This document shows, piece after piece, positions 1 through 10,649 of a stretch of 64,000 nt of DNA. The stretch covers positions 222,860,843-222,924,842 of the forward strand of contig NC_090989.1 of assembly GCF_041146395.1 (NCBI RefSeq). The letters run 5' to 3'. The stretch is from Eulemur rufifrons. Taxonomy: Eukaryota > Chordata > Mammalia > Primates > Lemuridae. The notes beneath the pieces were generated by a model that did not search any database, had not been told where the DNA came from, and saw only the letters and a program-made list of their open reading frames with translations. The number at the start of each line of letters is the position of its first letter. The first letter of the stretch is position 1. A program made the position numbers and the translations under genes.

Positions 1-522
1 TCTATTCCCTCTGCCCCCCGCCCCAGGCACGTACACACACATCTCTCCAGTCCTACAAACCCCCATAAGGATAAGCCTGTAAAACAGCCCTTCTCAGATG
101 CCAACACTGGCTCCCAGTGAAAGGGAAACTTTGCCAATAAGCTTTATAGTTCTCTCCCCAAGACTTTCCTCCCCTATTTAAACCAATTCTGTCTTCTACT
201 ATGGCAGGAAAAGCAACGTGTAAAAACTCTAAATGGCCATAGAGATGATCTAAACTACCTTCCTTCCTTTGAAATCAGGAAAACTGAGGCCTAGAAAAAT
301 AGGTACGCATACAGTCAGCTAGCAGCCAAGCCGGCCGGCACTGCTGTGCCCTGAGCCCTGGCCCGGGGCCTGTCCTACCACATCGTGAGGGCCTCTTTGG
401 CCCAGAAATTCACAGCCCACTTTTTCCATCAAACCAAACTTTGCTAAGATCCATTGTTTATACCAAAATCCATCCTGTTTCAACCCAAATCCTGGTTATG
501 TATGTGGTTTTGTTTTCGCTCT
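1..522. other. Unique non-coding DNA
   Basis: No coding frame or RNA gene is supported here. The only recognisable content is a faint MIR remnant, listed separately. The first 60 bases are C-rich but show no repeat that I recognise. Confidence 0.6.
265..335 (-). repeat. MIR SINE remnant
   Basis: The string 'aaaactgaggcctaga' followed by 'cagtcagctagcagccaa' matches the reverse-strand MIR core (aactgaggc ... cacagctagtaag). The copy is short and diverged. Confidence 0.45.
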
Positions 523-564
523 CGTGTGTGTGTGTATGCGTGTGTGTGTGTGTGTGTGTGTGTG
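523..564. repeat. (TG)n microsatellite
   Basis: About 20 TG dinucleotides, with one interruption (TATGCG near 534-540). A chance open frame reads through it as alternating Cys-Val, which has no coding significance. Confidence 0.9.
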
Positions 565-599
565 CATTTTACTCTCTTTCCCCATTAGAGCACAAGCCT

Positions 600-926
600 G
601 GACAGACTTTTATTATGAACCATCATCTGCTTTCTGGTCCCAACAGACTTTGCCCCAGACCACTGTATGTTCTTCAAGCCCATTGAAATCCCCCTAGTGA
701 TCATCTACTGCCCCTCGGTGGAACGCCTCTTCTCCCCACTCCCATAACCTGTTCCGCCAGGGTCCAAGTCTTCATTCTTTCTGTAACCTCAGGATGGTTT
801 GTCAGCTTCTGCACCCTGTTGGGGGTTGGGTCCTCATTCTGAAGGCTCTTGTGTCTACATGTTAAATAAATTTTTATTCCTTTCTTCCAAATATCTGCCT
901 TTTGCAAGTTGACTTTTCAGTGAAAC
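600..926 (+). mobile_element. Solo LTR, 3' portion, probable ERV1 class
   Basis: A polyadenylation signal AATAAA at 865-870 is followed by a U5-like stretch (tttctt..atctgccttttgcaagttgac) and a purine-rich end 'agagggccaagggaaat'. The same 3' architecture recurs at 17447-17545, which supports one LTR family. The 5' boundary is not clear. Confidence 0.45.
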
Positions 927-954
927 TTCAGAGGGCCAAGGGAAATCCCCTTAA

Positions 955-1408
955 CTCCCACACCAGCAATATATGAGAATTCCACTTGTCCACATCCTTC
1001 CTAACACTTATTTTCCTTTTTTTAAATTATAGACATCTTGGTAGGAATAAAGGAGTATCTCACTGTGGCTTTGATTTCCCTGATGCTAATGAGTTGAGCA
1101 TCTTTCTGTGGGCTTGTTGGTCATTTGTGCTTCTTCTCTGGATAAATGTCTATTTACATCCTTTGCCCATATTTAAAATTGGGTTATTTGTCTTTTTGTT
1201 ATTGAGTTGTAAGAAGTCTTTATATACTCTGTATACTAGACACTTATCAGATATATTAGTATTACTTGCAAATATTTTCTCTCATTCTGTGTGTCATTTT
1301 TTTTTTTTACTCTTGATAGTCCTTTGACACCTAAAAGTTTTTAATTTTGATGAAGTCTAATTTATTTATTTGTTTTTCCTTCAATGTCTTGTGCTTTTTG
1401 GTCCATGA
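955..1408 (-). mobile_element. Ancient L1 (L1M) ORF2 3' fragment, antisense
   Basis: The plus strand reads as the complement of the L1 ORF2 C-terminal region. Recognisable blocks are 'gtatctcactgtggctttgatttccctgatg', 'tgtctatttacatcctttgccc' and 'aaaagtttttaattttgatgaag', in the correct order. Divergence is high and the frame is broken. It abuts the 3' end of the preceding LTR. Confidence 0.8.
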
Positions 1409-2052
1409 CATCGTTGAACTCCAGCTTTCGCTACCAACTAGACAATCGCTTTCTTACTGTCCTTTCTGAAGAACAACTCTGGGGGCTCCCTGGCTAGTCA
1501 ATGACTGGCTCCTCCGGGGGCAGATCGAGGGATCTGAGGACCAGGAGTGATGGAGGGAGAAGAGATCCTGTGGTAAAACGTGACCACCAGGGGTGCATTA
1601 CCAGCAAGGGGGATGAGTGAGGGGTCGTTCCCAAAAAAGGCACATGGAATGGCCACACTCCCGCCCGCCAAGAACATTGTCAACTGTAGCCGATCTGACA
1701 CCTGGCACCTGGCTGCCACCCAGTGGTGAAAATGGAAAAGGCTCGGGGGTACTAGTTCACAGTTGCTAGTTAGGTAGCTACGAAAACATTTTGCAAGAAA
1801 TTTCAGATAGGCCACTAGTTGGGAATGGGCGTGCTTGGCTTTTGGATTTTTTGTGACTCAGTTGGATTCGAGTGAAAGGTGGGATTATCTCCATAAGTTT
1901 GTAACTGCCGTCCTGGGGTGCTGCTTCCCCATGGCAGACAGCTAGCTACTCTCCGGTAGGCAGGCATCACTGGTCGGGCGGAGCAGTTTACTCTGCAGCC
2001 ATATGTGCTCCATTTATTTGTTACCTCTACTTTCTTTAAAAAAAAAAAAAAT
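1409..2052. other. Unassigned CpG-richer block ending in an A tract
   Basis: This block contains roughly 15-20 CpG dinucleotides, clearly more than the surrounding AT-rich DNA, and ends in about 14 A residues at 2038-2052. I recognise no repeat or gene. The minus-strand frame of 105 codons (1498-1815) has no recognisable domain. It could be a retrocopy of a transcript end, an old CpG-rich repeat or a regulatory element. Confidence 0.4.
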
Positions 2053-2340
2053 AGGTTTCTAACCTGCCAACAGCAGTCACCTTGATTTGAGGTGATTTTC
2101 CAGCAGTGAAAGATGTGTTAGGAGGAAGCTGTAACTGCACGTCAGAGCAGACGCAACCCCTCCGCCTTAAGTTTGACCTGCTTACCCCAAGCTCTCTATG
2201 ATCAAAATAAGTAACCATCATAAATTGGACAGAGAATAGAGGAATACACGTGCTTAACAGACAAATTATTTTGAAGTTATAACCCAGTAATAACATCTAT
2301 AGGGTCCTCTTTACCACAATTAAATTCAACTTTTGATTTG
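2053..2340. other. Unique non-coding DNA
   Basis: No repeat or gene recognised. Confidence 0.5.
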
Positions 2341-3118
2341 CTAGTGACAGAAATCCATCTTGCATAAGCTTAGCAAAAGAAGGAATTCATAGTAAGGATT
2401 TTGGGATATCTCAATATTAAAGGCAGGTTGGATAACCAAAGCACAAGAGTAACGTGTGTTACAGGGCCTCACAGATAATGGGCATCTAAACTCTGTCTTA
2501 CTTCAACTGTCTGCCTATATCTCTACCTATGCTTCAGTCTGTGTTGACTTTAGTCTCTCTCTCTCTCTCTGCAATGAGCATTCCCCCATAGCAGAAAACA
2601 GAATCACTGAAAACTCCCACATTTCATGTTGCAGCTCCTACCAGAAAGGGTCTCAACCAGTCGCAGATAACAGAAACCTCTCCTGCAAGTTCGAGCAGAA
2701 AGCATACACCCGGTTGTCATGCTTGCCATGTGATTCCTACTCCATTCATCACTCCTAGAATTCGGTGTTTACAAAATCACTGGAAGGGCTGGAGATGCAG
2801 GCACTCGACTGAGTTTCCTGGACCAACTGCTAGGACAATACTGCAGTTTCCTGCTCCAATCAGAAGGCTGTGCCTGCCTCTGCTACTCTCTGTGCAAGTG
2901 AAAAGGATGCTCTGTGTTCTACTTCTTGATGCCCACAAAGCTAGGAACCAGTCATTGGGACCTCGGCTACAACTGTTACAGAAAAAACAAAAGTCTGCAC
3001 ACCATGCTTGCCCCCAAACAGCCCCATAATGTGGACTTTTGCCTTCCAGATCTCTCAGGGGCATGTGGCTGGTGTCCGTTAAATTACCAGAAAAAGCAAG
3101 CTGTGAAAGAATCTGGGT
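2341..3118 (+). repeat. Possible ancient LINE 3'-end-like repeat
   Basis: The opening 'gacagaaatccatcttgcataagcttagcaaaag' and a following (CT)n tract (about 2552-2571) resemble an old L1M-type 3' region, in which 'agaaatccaactcaaactggcttaagcaaaa' precedes a CT-rich stretch. The rest is too diverged to assign. Short frames here (100-132 codons) show no domains. Confidence 0.3.
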
Positions 3119-3120
3119 GA

Positions 3121-3473
3121 TGTGTTCTGTTATGGGATGAAGAATGATGTTTCCCTCAAATCCATATGTTGACACCTAACCCCCAATGTGATGGTGTCAG
3201 GAGGTGGGGCCTTTGGGAAGTGATTAGCTCATGAGGGTGGAGCCCTCGTGAATGGGATTAGTGCCCTTATGAGAAGAGGCCAGAGAGCTAACTGGCCCTC
3301 TTCCCACCAGGTGAGGATGCAAAGGGAAGTCAGCAGTCTGCAACACAGAAGAGGGCCCTCATCAGAACCCAACCATGATCTCTGACTTCTAGCTTCCACA
3401 ATTGTGAGAAATAAACATTTGTCATTCAGGGTCCCCAGTATGTGATAATTTGTTACAGCAGCCCGAGCTAAGA
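3121..3473 (+). mobile_element. MLT1-type MaLR solo LTR
   Basis: The classic landmarks are present in order: 'catatgttgacacctaacccccaatgtgatggtg', 'ggaggtggggcctttgggaagtgatta', 'gtgcccttatgagaagag', 'tgtgagaaataaacattt' and the end 'ttgttacagcagcccgagctaagac'. AATAAA lies near 3411. No internal region is attached. Confidence 0.9.
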
Positions 3474-3769
3474 CTTTTTCTTTAAGTTTCCTTTCTCTGG
3501 AAGGAAGAAAACTTCCTTCTTGCTGCAGGCAATTGGAATGGGGTTGAGAGAGCCCAACTGCAATATCTAGAACAAATCCTGACTCTTCCCACCCATGTTC
3601 AGGTTTAAAATTTCATGGAAGAACTTCACTCAAACTAGATGGGTCCTATATCCACCCCCAGACTAAATAATGTTGGCTGGTGGAAGCCACATGATTGGAT
3701 GAGAGTTGGGGGACCAGTTAGGACTGGGAGACTCCTCGGAAACCACCTGATTGGATAGGAGTTAGTGGA
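3474..3769. other. Unique DNA with a short imperfect duplication
   Basis: Two similar ~22-bp segments, 'ccacatgattggatgagagtt' (about 3688-3708) and 'ccacctgattggataggagtt' (about 3743-3763), lie about 55 bp apart. Part of this stretch may be the upstream continuation of the L2 copy that follows. Confidence 0.45.
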
Positions 3770-4035
3770 AGTCCTTGTGATGGCCTTCAAAGCCCTGGGC
3801 GATTGTGGCCCCCAGGTACTTGTTGACCTCATCTCCTGCTACTCTCTCACTTGCTCACCCTGCTGCACCTCAAATGTACCAAGCCTGTTCTTACTTCAGC
3901 CTTTGCACAAGCTGTTCTCTGTGCCTGGAGCATCCCTCCCTGAGATGGCCACAGGATTCTCTTCCTTACCTCATTCAAGTCTTTGCTCAAATATCATTTT
4001 CTCAGCAAGGCCTTCTGGATCCTTTTGACTGAATC
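3770..4035 (+). repeat. L2 LINE fragment
   Basis: The run of 'ttgacctcatctcctgctactctc', 'gcctttgcacaagctgttctctgtgcctgga', 'tcaagtctttgctcaaatatca' and 'tcagcaaggccttctgga' follows the L2 consensus closely in the sense orientation. Confidence 0.8.
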
Positions 4036-4049
4036 TAACTTTTACAGAA

Positions 4050-4175
4050 CAAATATTTTTAATAAAGGGGTTTGTTCTGTGAAGTTTGGATTCCATCAGG
4101 GGGCCACACTCGGGAATCTGGAGGGCCACGTGTGGCCTTGAGGCCACAGGTTCCCCACCCCTCTATCTGCTCCTG
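4050..4175. repeat. hAT-type DNA transposon remnant
   Basis: The segment 'gggccacactcgggaat..ggagggccacgtgtggccttgaggccacaggttccccacccc' has the repeated 'ggccacatgtggcc' style and terminal 'ttccccacccct' typical of non-autonomous hAT elements. The other terminus was not located. Confidence 0.45.
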
Positions 4176-4245
4176 GCTTAGCTACATCCCTGCCCTGGGG
4201 TATTCTAAACTACCCCTTTGCCCTTTTAATGGACTCTTTTAAACC

Positions 4246-4803
4246 TGTGGGGGGCCAGAATGTACCACCCCAAAATACAAAGGATGGTTGAGCTGAAGGT
4301 GACTCAGAAGCAACAAAGGCAGGAGAGCTCTCTGTCCTCCCTCTACTTGCCTAAAAGCAGGACAGATTTACAGAGACAGAAGGGCCCCTTCCCCCCACGC
4401 CTCCACCAGGGAAAACAACAGTGAAACACTGAAGAGAACTTTGGACTCTTATTGGCCTACAGATGGTACCAGAAGAATCTACATTAACAAACTTTACAAA
4501 CTAACCTTTATCTGCCATTTATTTGCCTTCCCACAATTTGCTGCCCCTAGAAACTCAAAGTCCTTTTCCTTTGTCTTGTCACTTCTCTAAAAATGCATGT
4601 TCTTTGTTGAAGATGCTATACAAGCTGGGATTGAAAGCCCCCTCTCTGAGAATGACTCATACCCCAGGTGTCTCCTATGCACATATGAAATATACATGTT
4701 AATAAACTTATGTTTGTTTTTCTCTTGTTAATGTCTTTTGTAACCAGGACCCAGTCTAAGAACTTATGAGGGTTAAGAAAAGATTATTCTCCTTCCCCTG
4801 TAG
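4246..4803 (+). mobile_element. Solo LTR, ERV1-like
   Basis: Starts TGTGGGGGGCC and ends 'ctccttcccctgta', about 558 bp. AATAAA at 4702-4707 is followed by 'gtttgtttttctcttgttaatgtcttttgtaaccaggacccag', a U5 arrangement shared with the LTR at 11776-12337. Flanks AACC and GACC could be a decayed 4-bp target duplication. No internal region is present. Confidence 0.65.
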
Positions 4804-4833
4804 ACCTTTGTGCTTAAGCTACTTTGAGTGACA

Positions 4834-5176
4834 TCTTAGTCAGCTGCTGTAACAAAAATATTATAGCCTGCATGCCTTGAAAAATAGAATTATTCCTCAC
4901 ACTTCTGGGGGCTGGGAAGTCTGAAATCAGGGTGCAGCAGGGTCAGGCTCTGGTGAAGGCCCCCGCCCTGGCTTGCAGACTGCTGTGTCCTCACGTGGCA
5001 GAGAGAGAAATCTCTGGACCCTCCATCTCCTCACAAGGGCACTGCTCCATCATGGCAGCTCCATCCTCATCATTTGAACAAACCCGAATTGCCCCCTACT
5101 GGCCCTGCCTCCAAATATATTGGAGATTAGGGTTTCAATATAGGAATTTTGGAGGGACACAAACCTCCAGCCCATA
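4834..5176. repeat. Old interspersed repeat ('ttagtccattttgtgctgctat' family)
   Basis: Recognisable blocks are 'cttagtcagctgctgtaacaaaaata', 'cacacttctgggggctgggaagtctgaaatcagggtg', 'ctgtgtcctcacgtggca' and the end 'ggaattttggagggacacaaac'. I recall this family as an L1 3'-end/MER-class repeat. The 81-codon open frame inside it (4932-5177) is a chance frame. Confidence 0.7.
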
Positions 5177-5654
5177 GCGAGTAGGTGTCATTTACCAAAA
5201 CCAGTGAGTCCTGGAGAACAAAACCTGGTACTGAGGTACCAGTCAGAGATGTGAGGACGTAGCTTTGGGGGGAACACAGCCTTGGCAGCTCACTGTCTCA
5301 CCTACCACCATGAGCAGTTCACTTCTGTTGGCAAATATGCAAGAACTAACCAGAAAAGGAGGCTGCTTTTAAATTTTTCTTTTAAAATGTAAAGAGGGAG
5401 CTCAGAGATTCCCTCCTTCCAGCTGTTTCATTCTGCTTTCTTCAACATACACCTCGGGAACAGAAACAAATCAAGGAGCTGATTGCTTTAGTCATTTACT
5501 AAAATGGCAAGAATTGGAACAAATGAAAGCAAAAACTCTTAGCAGTGGGCTAAATACCACAAAAAGCCAATACCAGAATTTACAAGATGATGAATTAGTG
5601 CATTGTCTTGGAAAATTAAAGTATGCGTGTTCTCCCTGCCCTCCAGTGTCTTGT
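5177..5654. other. Unique non-coding DNA
   Basis: No repeat family or splice-flanked coding frame recognised. Confidence 0.5.
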
Positions 5655-5690
<36 letters not shown>

Positions 5691-5740
5691 ATACACACAC
5701 ACACACACACACACACACATGCATGCAAGCACACACACAA
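5655..5740. repeat. Compound (TC)n-(CA)n microsatellite
   Basis: A ~36-bp pure pyrimidine (TC)n tract passes directly into (AC)n, with a 'tgcatgcaag' break near 5720. The combination of H-DNA-prone and Z-DNA-prone repeats is typically polymorphic. Confidence 0.9.
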
Positions 5741-6384
5741 ATTCCTTACTCAGTCCTGATGCCCCATGTCCCACTCTGTTAATTCAGGGGTAGGAAAACA
5801 GACTGTTTTGAGATCACAGAAATGATCACACGACAGAGAAATGACTGTCAGACCCAATATGATGAAAAACATAACAGGAGCTATTACAAGGCAAAAAGCC
5901 AAGGTAGGCCTTATCAGTTGGTGATTCCTGGCACTATCCCAAGTGGAAAACACTCCGTGGGCAGCTTCTCTACCATCTGACTTTGGCTGCTTCTTTAATC
6001 AACAAAAGTGAATCTGAAATATATTTGCCTTAACCATTCTAATGGATTTATGTTGCACAAAGCAAACCTATTCTCATACACAATTTCAACAACATGCTGT
6101 ATTTTTAATGAGAAACCAAAGGAATCTGATTTTTTTTAATGTGTCAGGAATATTTATTCTCTAGAAAAAACTGAAGATTACAGATCTCAAATCTAAAATA
6201 TCTAAAATGTGCGTGTGTTTCTTCCTACCTAATCAGAAAAAGAATGTGCATAGGATGGAGAATATCACAGCAGAATCTATGTTATATGCAAAAATATTCA
6301 AAATTCAAATATTTTGAGTTCAAAAATCATTACTGGGGACAAGTCAAACCATATGAAAATGCTGATATATATCTACCATGTGTT
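5741..6384. other. Unique AT-rich DNA
   Basis: No gene, RNA or repeat recognised. Short self-similar AT motifs such as 'caaaaatattcaaaattcaaatattttg' (about 6289-6317) are present. Confidence 0.5.
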
Positions 6385-6720
6385 TTACAAGCATGAGACT
6401 TGGAGTCAGATAGAACTTGCTTTCGGTCCTAGCTGCATTGTTTACCACTATGCACAAGTTCCTTAAGCCTGCGGTCCCCAACCCCCGAGCGAGGCCCGGT
6501 ATCTGTCTGTGACCTGTTAGGAAACAGGCCGCACATCACCACCCCCCACCTACCCCCTGGACTGTGGAAAAACTGTCTTCCATGAAACTGGTCCCTGACA
6601 CCAAAAAGGTTGGGGACCACTGCCTTAAATTTTCTGCCTTCACAGTTTCAACATCTGTGCAATGCAGGAGATGAAATCAGCTTCCCAGGGTCATTGCTAC
6701 GCCAGGCCGTCTGCCAGGTG
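6385..6720 (+). repeat. MIR SINE split by a hAT insertion
   Basis: The left part (6385-6468: 'gacttggagtcagatagaacttg..tcctagctgca..ttaccactatgcacaagttccttaagc') and right part (6623-6720: 'cttaaattttctgccttcacagtttcaacatctgtgcaatg') form one MIR when the intervening 154 bp are removed. Confidence 0.8.
6469..6622. mobile_element. Non-autonomous hAT element inside a MIR
   Basis: Inverted termini GGTCCCCAACC (6473-6483) and GGTTGGGGACC (6608-6618) extend to CTGCGGTCCCC...GGGGACCACTG. The flanking 8-mers CCTTAAGC (6461-6468) and CCTTAAAT (6623-6630) match at 6 of 8 positions, which fits the 8-bp hAT target duplication. It is an internally deleted member of the 'ggtccccaacctttttggcacc' family. 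Confidence 0.85.
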
Positions 6721-7394
6721 TAGGCTATCTCAACTGACACCCCACAAGTAAAAGGCAAGGAAACCTTCAGACATTTTGGGAAACCAAAGCTTCTTTCTTC
6801 TCTCTTCCCACAGTTTGTCTAGGCCAGGTTTTTCCTTCCTTTAATTAAGCCTGAAAAACTGCCCCAAGCAAGAGGGATCGAAAGACAATACTCCTTCAAA
6901 AGGAAAAATCAAAAAAATCTATCTGTGAGATAATTTCTTCAATCCAGACTTATCTGCAATGTAGAGAATTTCCTTTCTTTTCCTATTCTTTTCTTTTCTT
7001 TTCCTTCTTTCTTTTTCTTTCATTCTCTTCCTCTTTCTTTTTTTCTGCCTTTCACAAGAATAACAGGATTATTTTACCTTTGTCTACTACTAAAATAAGA
7101 CAAAACAAAACAAAAACTCTGTTCAACTGTTCCTTAATCTGGACTGTTCCTTATTCAATCTTGCAAACAAGACTTGTACTCTTGCCAGGGCTCGTAAAAC
7201 ATGTGTTTCAATTCTTATTCTCACCTCCACTCCTGTTCCTACCTAGCCTAGTTCTACCACCCTGACCCCTCTCCCCACTCAGAAGATCTTGATGCTTTCA
7301 GTGGCCATGTTGGCCCAGCCTGGCTTCATGCAGACACACTGGTCTGAGTGAGCCGTGATAACAACAACAAAGAGGGGGCAGGCAGGTTTCTAGT
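6721..7394. other. Unique DNA with a pyrimidine tract
   Basis: Apart from the polypyrimidine tract at 6970-7049 nothing is recognised. Short frames in this stretch are chance. Confidence 0.5.
6970..7049. repeat. Polypyrimidine (TTTTC)n-like tract
   Basis: About 80 bp of nearly pure T/C with repeated TTTTC and TTTC units, interrupted by a few A residues. Confidence 0.8.
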
Positions 7395-7505
7395 CTCACT
7401 TCATCTTCACAACAATCTTGCCCTGTAGTTACTATTTTATTCCCTTTACAGATAACGAATCTGTAGCTAAGAGAGATGGAATAGCTTTCCCAAAGCTCCA
7501 TGTCT
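7395..7505 (-). repeat. MIR SINE fragment
   Basis: 'cttcatcttcacaacaatcttgccctgtagttactattttattccctttacagataacgaatctgtagctaagagagatggaatagctttcccaaagctcca' follows the reverse-strand MIR core, in which 'cctcacaacaaccc' is followed by 'ttttacagatgagg'. Confidence 0.75.
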
Positions 7506-7547
7506 GTCTCCCTTCAGAATGCCCTACAGCTAGAACGGTCTCTATAG

Positions 7548-8041
7548 AGAATAACTGACATCATGCCACTCCTGTGCTTGAAACTCTCCAGTGATTTCAC
7601 GTTACGCTTTCCGGAAAGTCCAGACTCCTTCCCAGAGCCTGCAAGACCCATCATGGTCTGGTCCCTGACTTCTCCAAGCCAGCCCGGCTTGTTCCCATCT
7701 TGAGACCTTTGCCCTTGCCACCCCCTCTGCCTGGAATGCTTTTCCCCAGACCCACCCACAGATGACTCTTTCTTGACATTCCATGCCACTCTTTCACAAG
7801 GGCTTCGCTGACCACCCAATCTATAACAGCTCCTCACCTCATTCCAACCCTGTTTTATCTTCTTCATTGCACTTACCACTTTTTTGAAATTTAATTATTT
7901 TTTTCTATTAGGTTACTGATTTGTGGTCTAAGCTTCCTAAGGATAGGGACCTTTGGTCTTGTCATTACTATATCTCCAGTGTCTAGCATAATGTCCTACA
8001 ATAGTAAGTGCTGAATGATTATTTAATGAATAAATGAATGG
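7548..8041 (+). repeat. L2 LINE 3' end
   Basis: The order of blocks matches the L2 3' end: 'cactcctgtgcttgaaactctccagtgatt', 'aaagtccagactcctt', 'catggtctggtccctg', 'tgcctggaatgcttttcccc', 'gggcttcgctgaccaccc', ending 'agtaagtgctgaatgattatttaatgaataaatgaatg'. Confidence 0.9.
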
Positions 8042-8046
8042 GAGCT

Positions 8047-9013
8047 GTCTTAGTCCATTTTGTGCTGCTATAAAAACCACAGACTAAGTAACTTTTAATG
8101 TAGTGGTTCATAGTTCTGAAGGCTAGAATGTCCAATATCAAGGTAGCAGGATCTTCTGAGGGCCTACTGGCTGTATCATTTTGTTAATAGAAAAAAATCT
8201 AAAGTCTGTAAAATAATTTAAAAAGGCTTATTCTGAGTCAAATATGCGTGACTATGGCTTGGAGCCACATACAAGAATCCTTGAGCAATGGTCTAGCCAT
8301 GGTTGGGTTACAGTTTGGTTTTATATATTTCAGGGAGACAGAAATTACACATAAAGTCATAAATCAATACATGGAAGTTGTACTTTGGTTTGGCAAAAAA
8401 AAATCAGGATATCTCAAAGCAGGGCATTACAGGTTATAGGTGAGTTTAAAGATTCTTTGATTTGTAATTGGTCAAAAAAATGAAGCTTTGTCTAAAGACT
8501 TAGAATGTTTTAAGTTAAGATACGGAAGTCTGTTAATCAGAGACAAACCACCAGACATATACACAGATTTAAGTGATCTGTTAAGTAAATTGAGCACCTA
8601 CAGTTGTGGTTTAAGCTTTGTCTTGCATAGCCTTAGGCCTGTTAATGAGTTATAAAGGACATCTCCAAGAAAGCGGGGTGGGGGGCAGGTGAATGGTGAG
8701 GCATGTCTGACCTCCCTTCTCATGGCCAGCAACTCAGCTCAGCTTTAGGATATTTCTAGGATTCCCTTGATCAACAGAGGGACTATTCAGTCAGCTGGGG
8801 GGGGGGGGTTGCTTAAGATTTTATTTTAGTTCACAATTTCATGACAGAAGGGGGGGCTGAACTTACCCTTTTATAATAGCATTAATCCATTCATGAGGAT
8901 GGAACTCTTGTGATCTGAATACTTCCCATTAGTCCCACCTCCCAACATTGTTGTATTGATGATTATGTTTCCAATACATGAGTTTTGGAGGGGACAAAAC
9001 ATTCAAACCACAG
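8047..9013. repeat. Old interspersed repeat split by an LTR
   Basis: 8047-8181 ('cttagtccattttgtgctgctataaaaaccacagactaagtaac') and 8836-9013 ('catgaggatggaactcttgtgatctgaat..ggaggggacaaaacattcaaaccacagca') are the two halves of one copy of the family also seen at 4834-5176. The middle is an antisense LTR. Confidence 0.85.
8182..8835 (-). mobile_element. Solo LTR, antisense, ERV
   Basis: Read on the minus strand it starts TGTGAACTAAAATAAAAT and ends TTAACA, 654 bp. A 4-bp direct repeat ATTT flanks it (8178-8181 and 8836-8839). It shares block after block with the LTR at 41590-42301: 'tattgattta', 'ctgtctccctgaaat', 'tataaaaccaa' and 'ttaaattattttacag'. An internal G10 run lies near 8800-8809. 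PABL-like by recall. Confidence 0.8.
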
Positions 9014-10649
9014 CAGCAGTATTTAAAAGAGGTCAGTTTAGGTTTCCACGGAGTTTTAGGTTTGGCTCCTAGTGACCCTGGCATCCTACTTTAATAGGAA
9101 CCACCCAAACAAGAGCCCAAACTCTAAAACCTAATGCTAAAATATAATTCTTTAAAAGGTTAAAAACATCACTTACTCTCAAACAAATGTAAAATAAACA
9201 TGAGTCAAAGACTTTATTTAACTCATTAATTAGTGAGGAAACCAGTAAGATGTTAAAATCAATTCAAATGAGAATTTGAAGAACAGAGACATGTTGGCAA
9301 TTGGTAATGCTGACATAAATTTGCTAATAGGTATGAACCTAATTAATATCCTATCAGATTTAAAAATGTAATGTTTAGGATCATTTTTTTTTTCTGGAGA
9401 ATAGGAATTGTCTGAGGGAGAATTGGAGGGGAGGCACCCTCAGGAGATGACTCTAACATTGAGCAATGCAATTACACGGTAAGCCTGAGATTCCACTGAG
9501 ACTTCATTTATATAAAGCTCAGGCAGTGAATTCAGTGTTTTTTCTGGTCATTTAACTGGAAGATAGATCTATGGCTGATATGCCACTTTTATCACTTTCC
9601 TAATTCTTGCTAGAGGTTGACCCTTTTCACAAAGTTATAATCTTAGTCACTAAATACTGAAGGGAGGGTTGCAGGGTCCTCCACCGCTATGCATTTGGTA
9701 GTAATCCCAGTCCAGCTCCAGAATAAGTGAAATATAAATTCATCTGGAGAGAAGCTAATGATTATTCTAATGCTGTTCCCAAGGAAAGGAAATAGAGACT
9801 TGTGTCTGGGAGTGGTAGCTGCTTTAGGGGGAGCTAAGAGACTTCAGACCAGAGAAGTAAAATCCTAGGTGAAGTCATACAAGGAGAACTTTTTAGGGAA
9901 TTGTTGAAGCAGGGGCAGTGAAGAGGGATTGACTCTAAAAGCTGGGTGTATGGAGAAGGGTGGGGAAATTTCATTGTAATCCTGAAGAGCTAGGACTTAG
10001 ATACTACAAAAGGCAAATACAAATTAAAAATAATTAATTCTCCCTGTTGAAAATAAGGGTAGATAATTTCCCCCTCCTCCCGCCTTTACTTTCAGCATTT
10101 CTTTCTCTATACTTTACAAAGGCATGTAAATATTTTTAATGGCTAAATAAGCTTCTTACCAGTCTCACAGCTCAGGAAAGTTTCCTCAAGGACCTGAATG
10201 TTGTCTCTTTGAAATGTCCCATCTCCCAGTGTCCTGGGAGAAAATAGGCCCAACTTGTCAGCTGCCTGCAAATTGCAAAATCTACCTAATGTATCCTCCA
10301 CTTGACTATAGTAAAAGAGTGATATTTCTTTGTGTATTTTCAATCACATTAGTGGGCAACCTGTGATGCATATCACTTTCTTGTTTCATACTTTTTTGAT
10401 AACAGAATTGCTTTCTTTCTCTCTTACCATTATAGAGAGGTTTTCTGGATTTGGAGACATTTCATTTTTAATTATATTTCTCCTAACAGTAGCTTAAAAC
10501 CCAGAGAAAGAGATAAACTTGGGATCCAAGAGAAAAGTTAGTGCTTTCCCAAAGTCCGATGAAACTGAAAATTTGCTCAGATTTTGACTGGAAAGTACAA
10601 CACACACAAGGATGCTGAAGAAAAAAATAGCATGGTAATGTTAAATAAC
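9014..10649. other. Unique AT-rich DNA
   Basis: 1.6 kb without a recognised gene or repeat. A 66-codon minus frame (10143-10343) lies in a slightly more GC-rich patch but has no splice-site context or recognisable domain. Confidence 0.5.

Noticed and set aside
5492..5759. Frames on both strands with Arg-Glu or Ser-Leu and Cys-Val runs
   Set aside because: These are translations of the compound TC/CA microsatellite.
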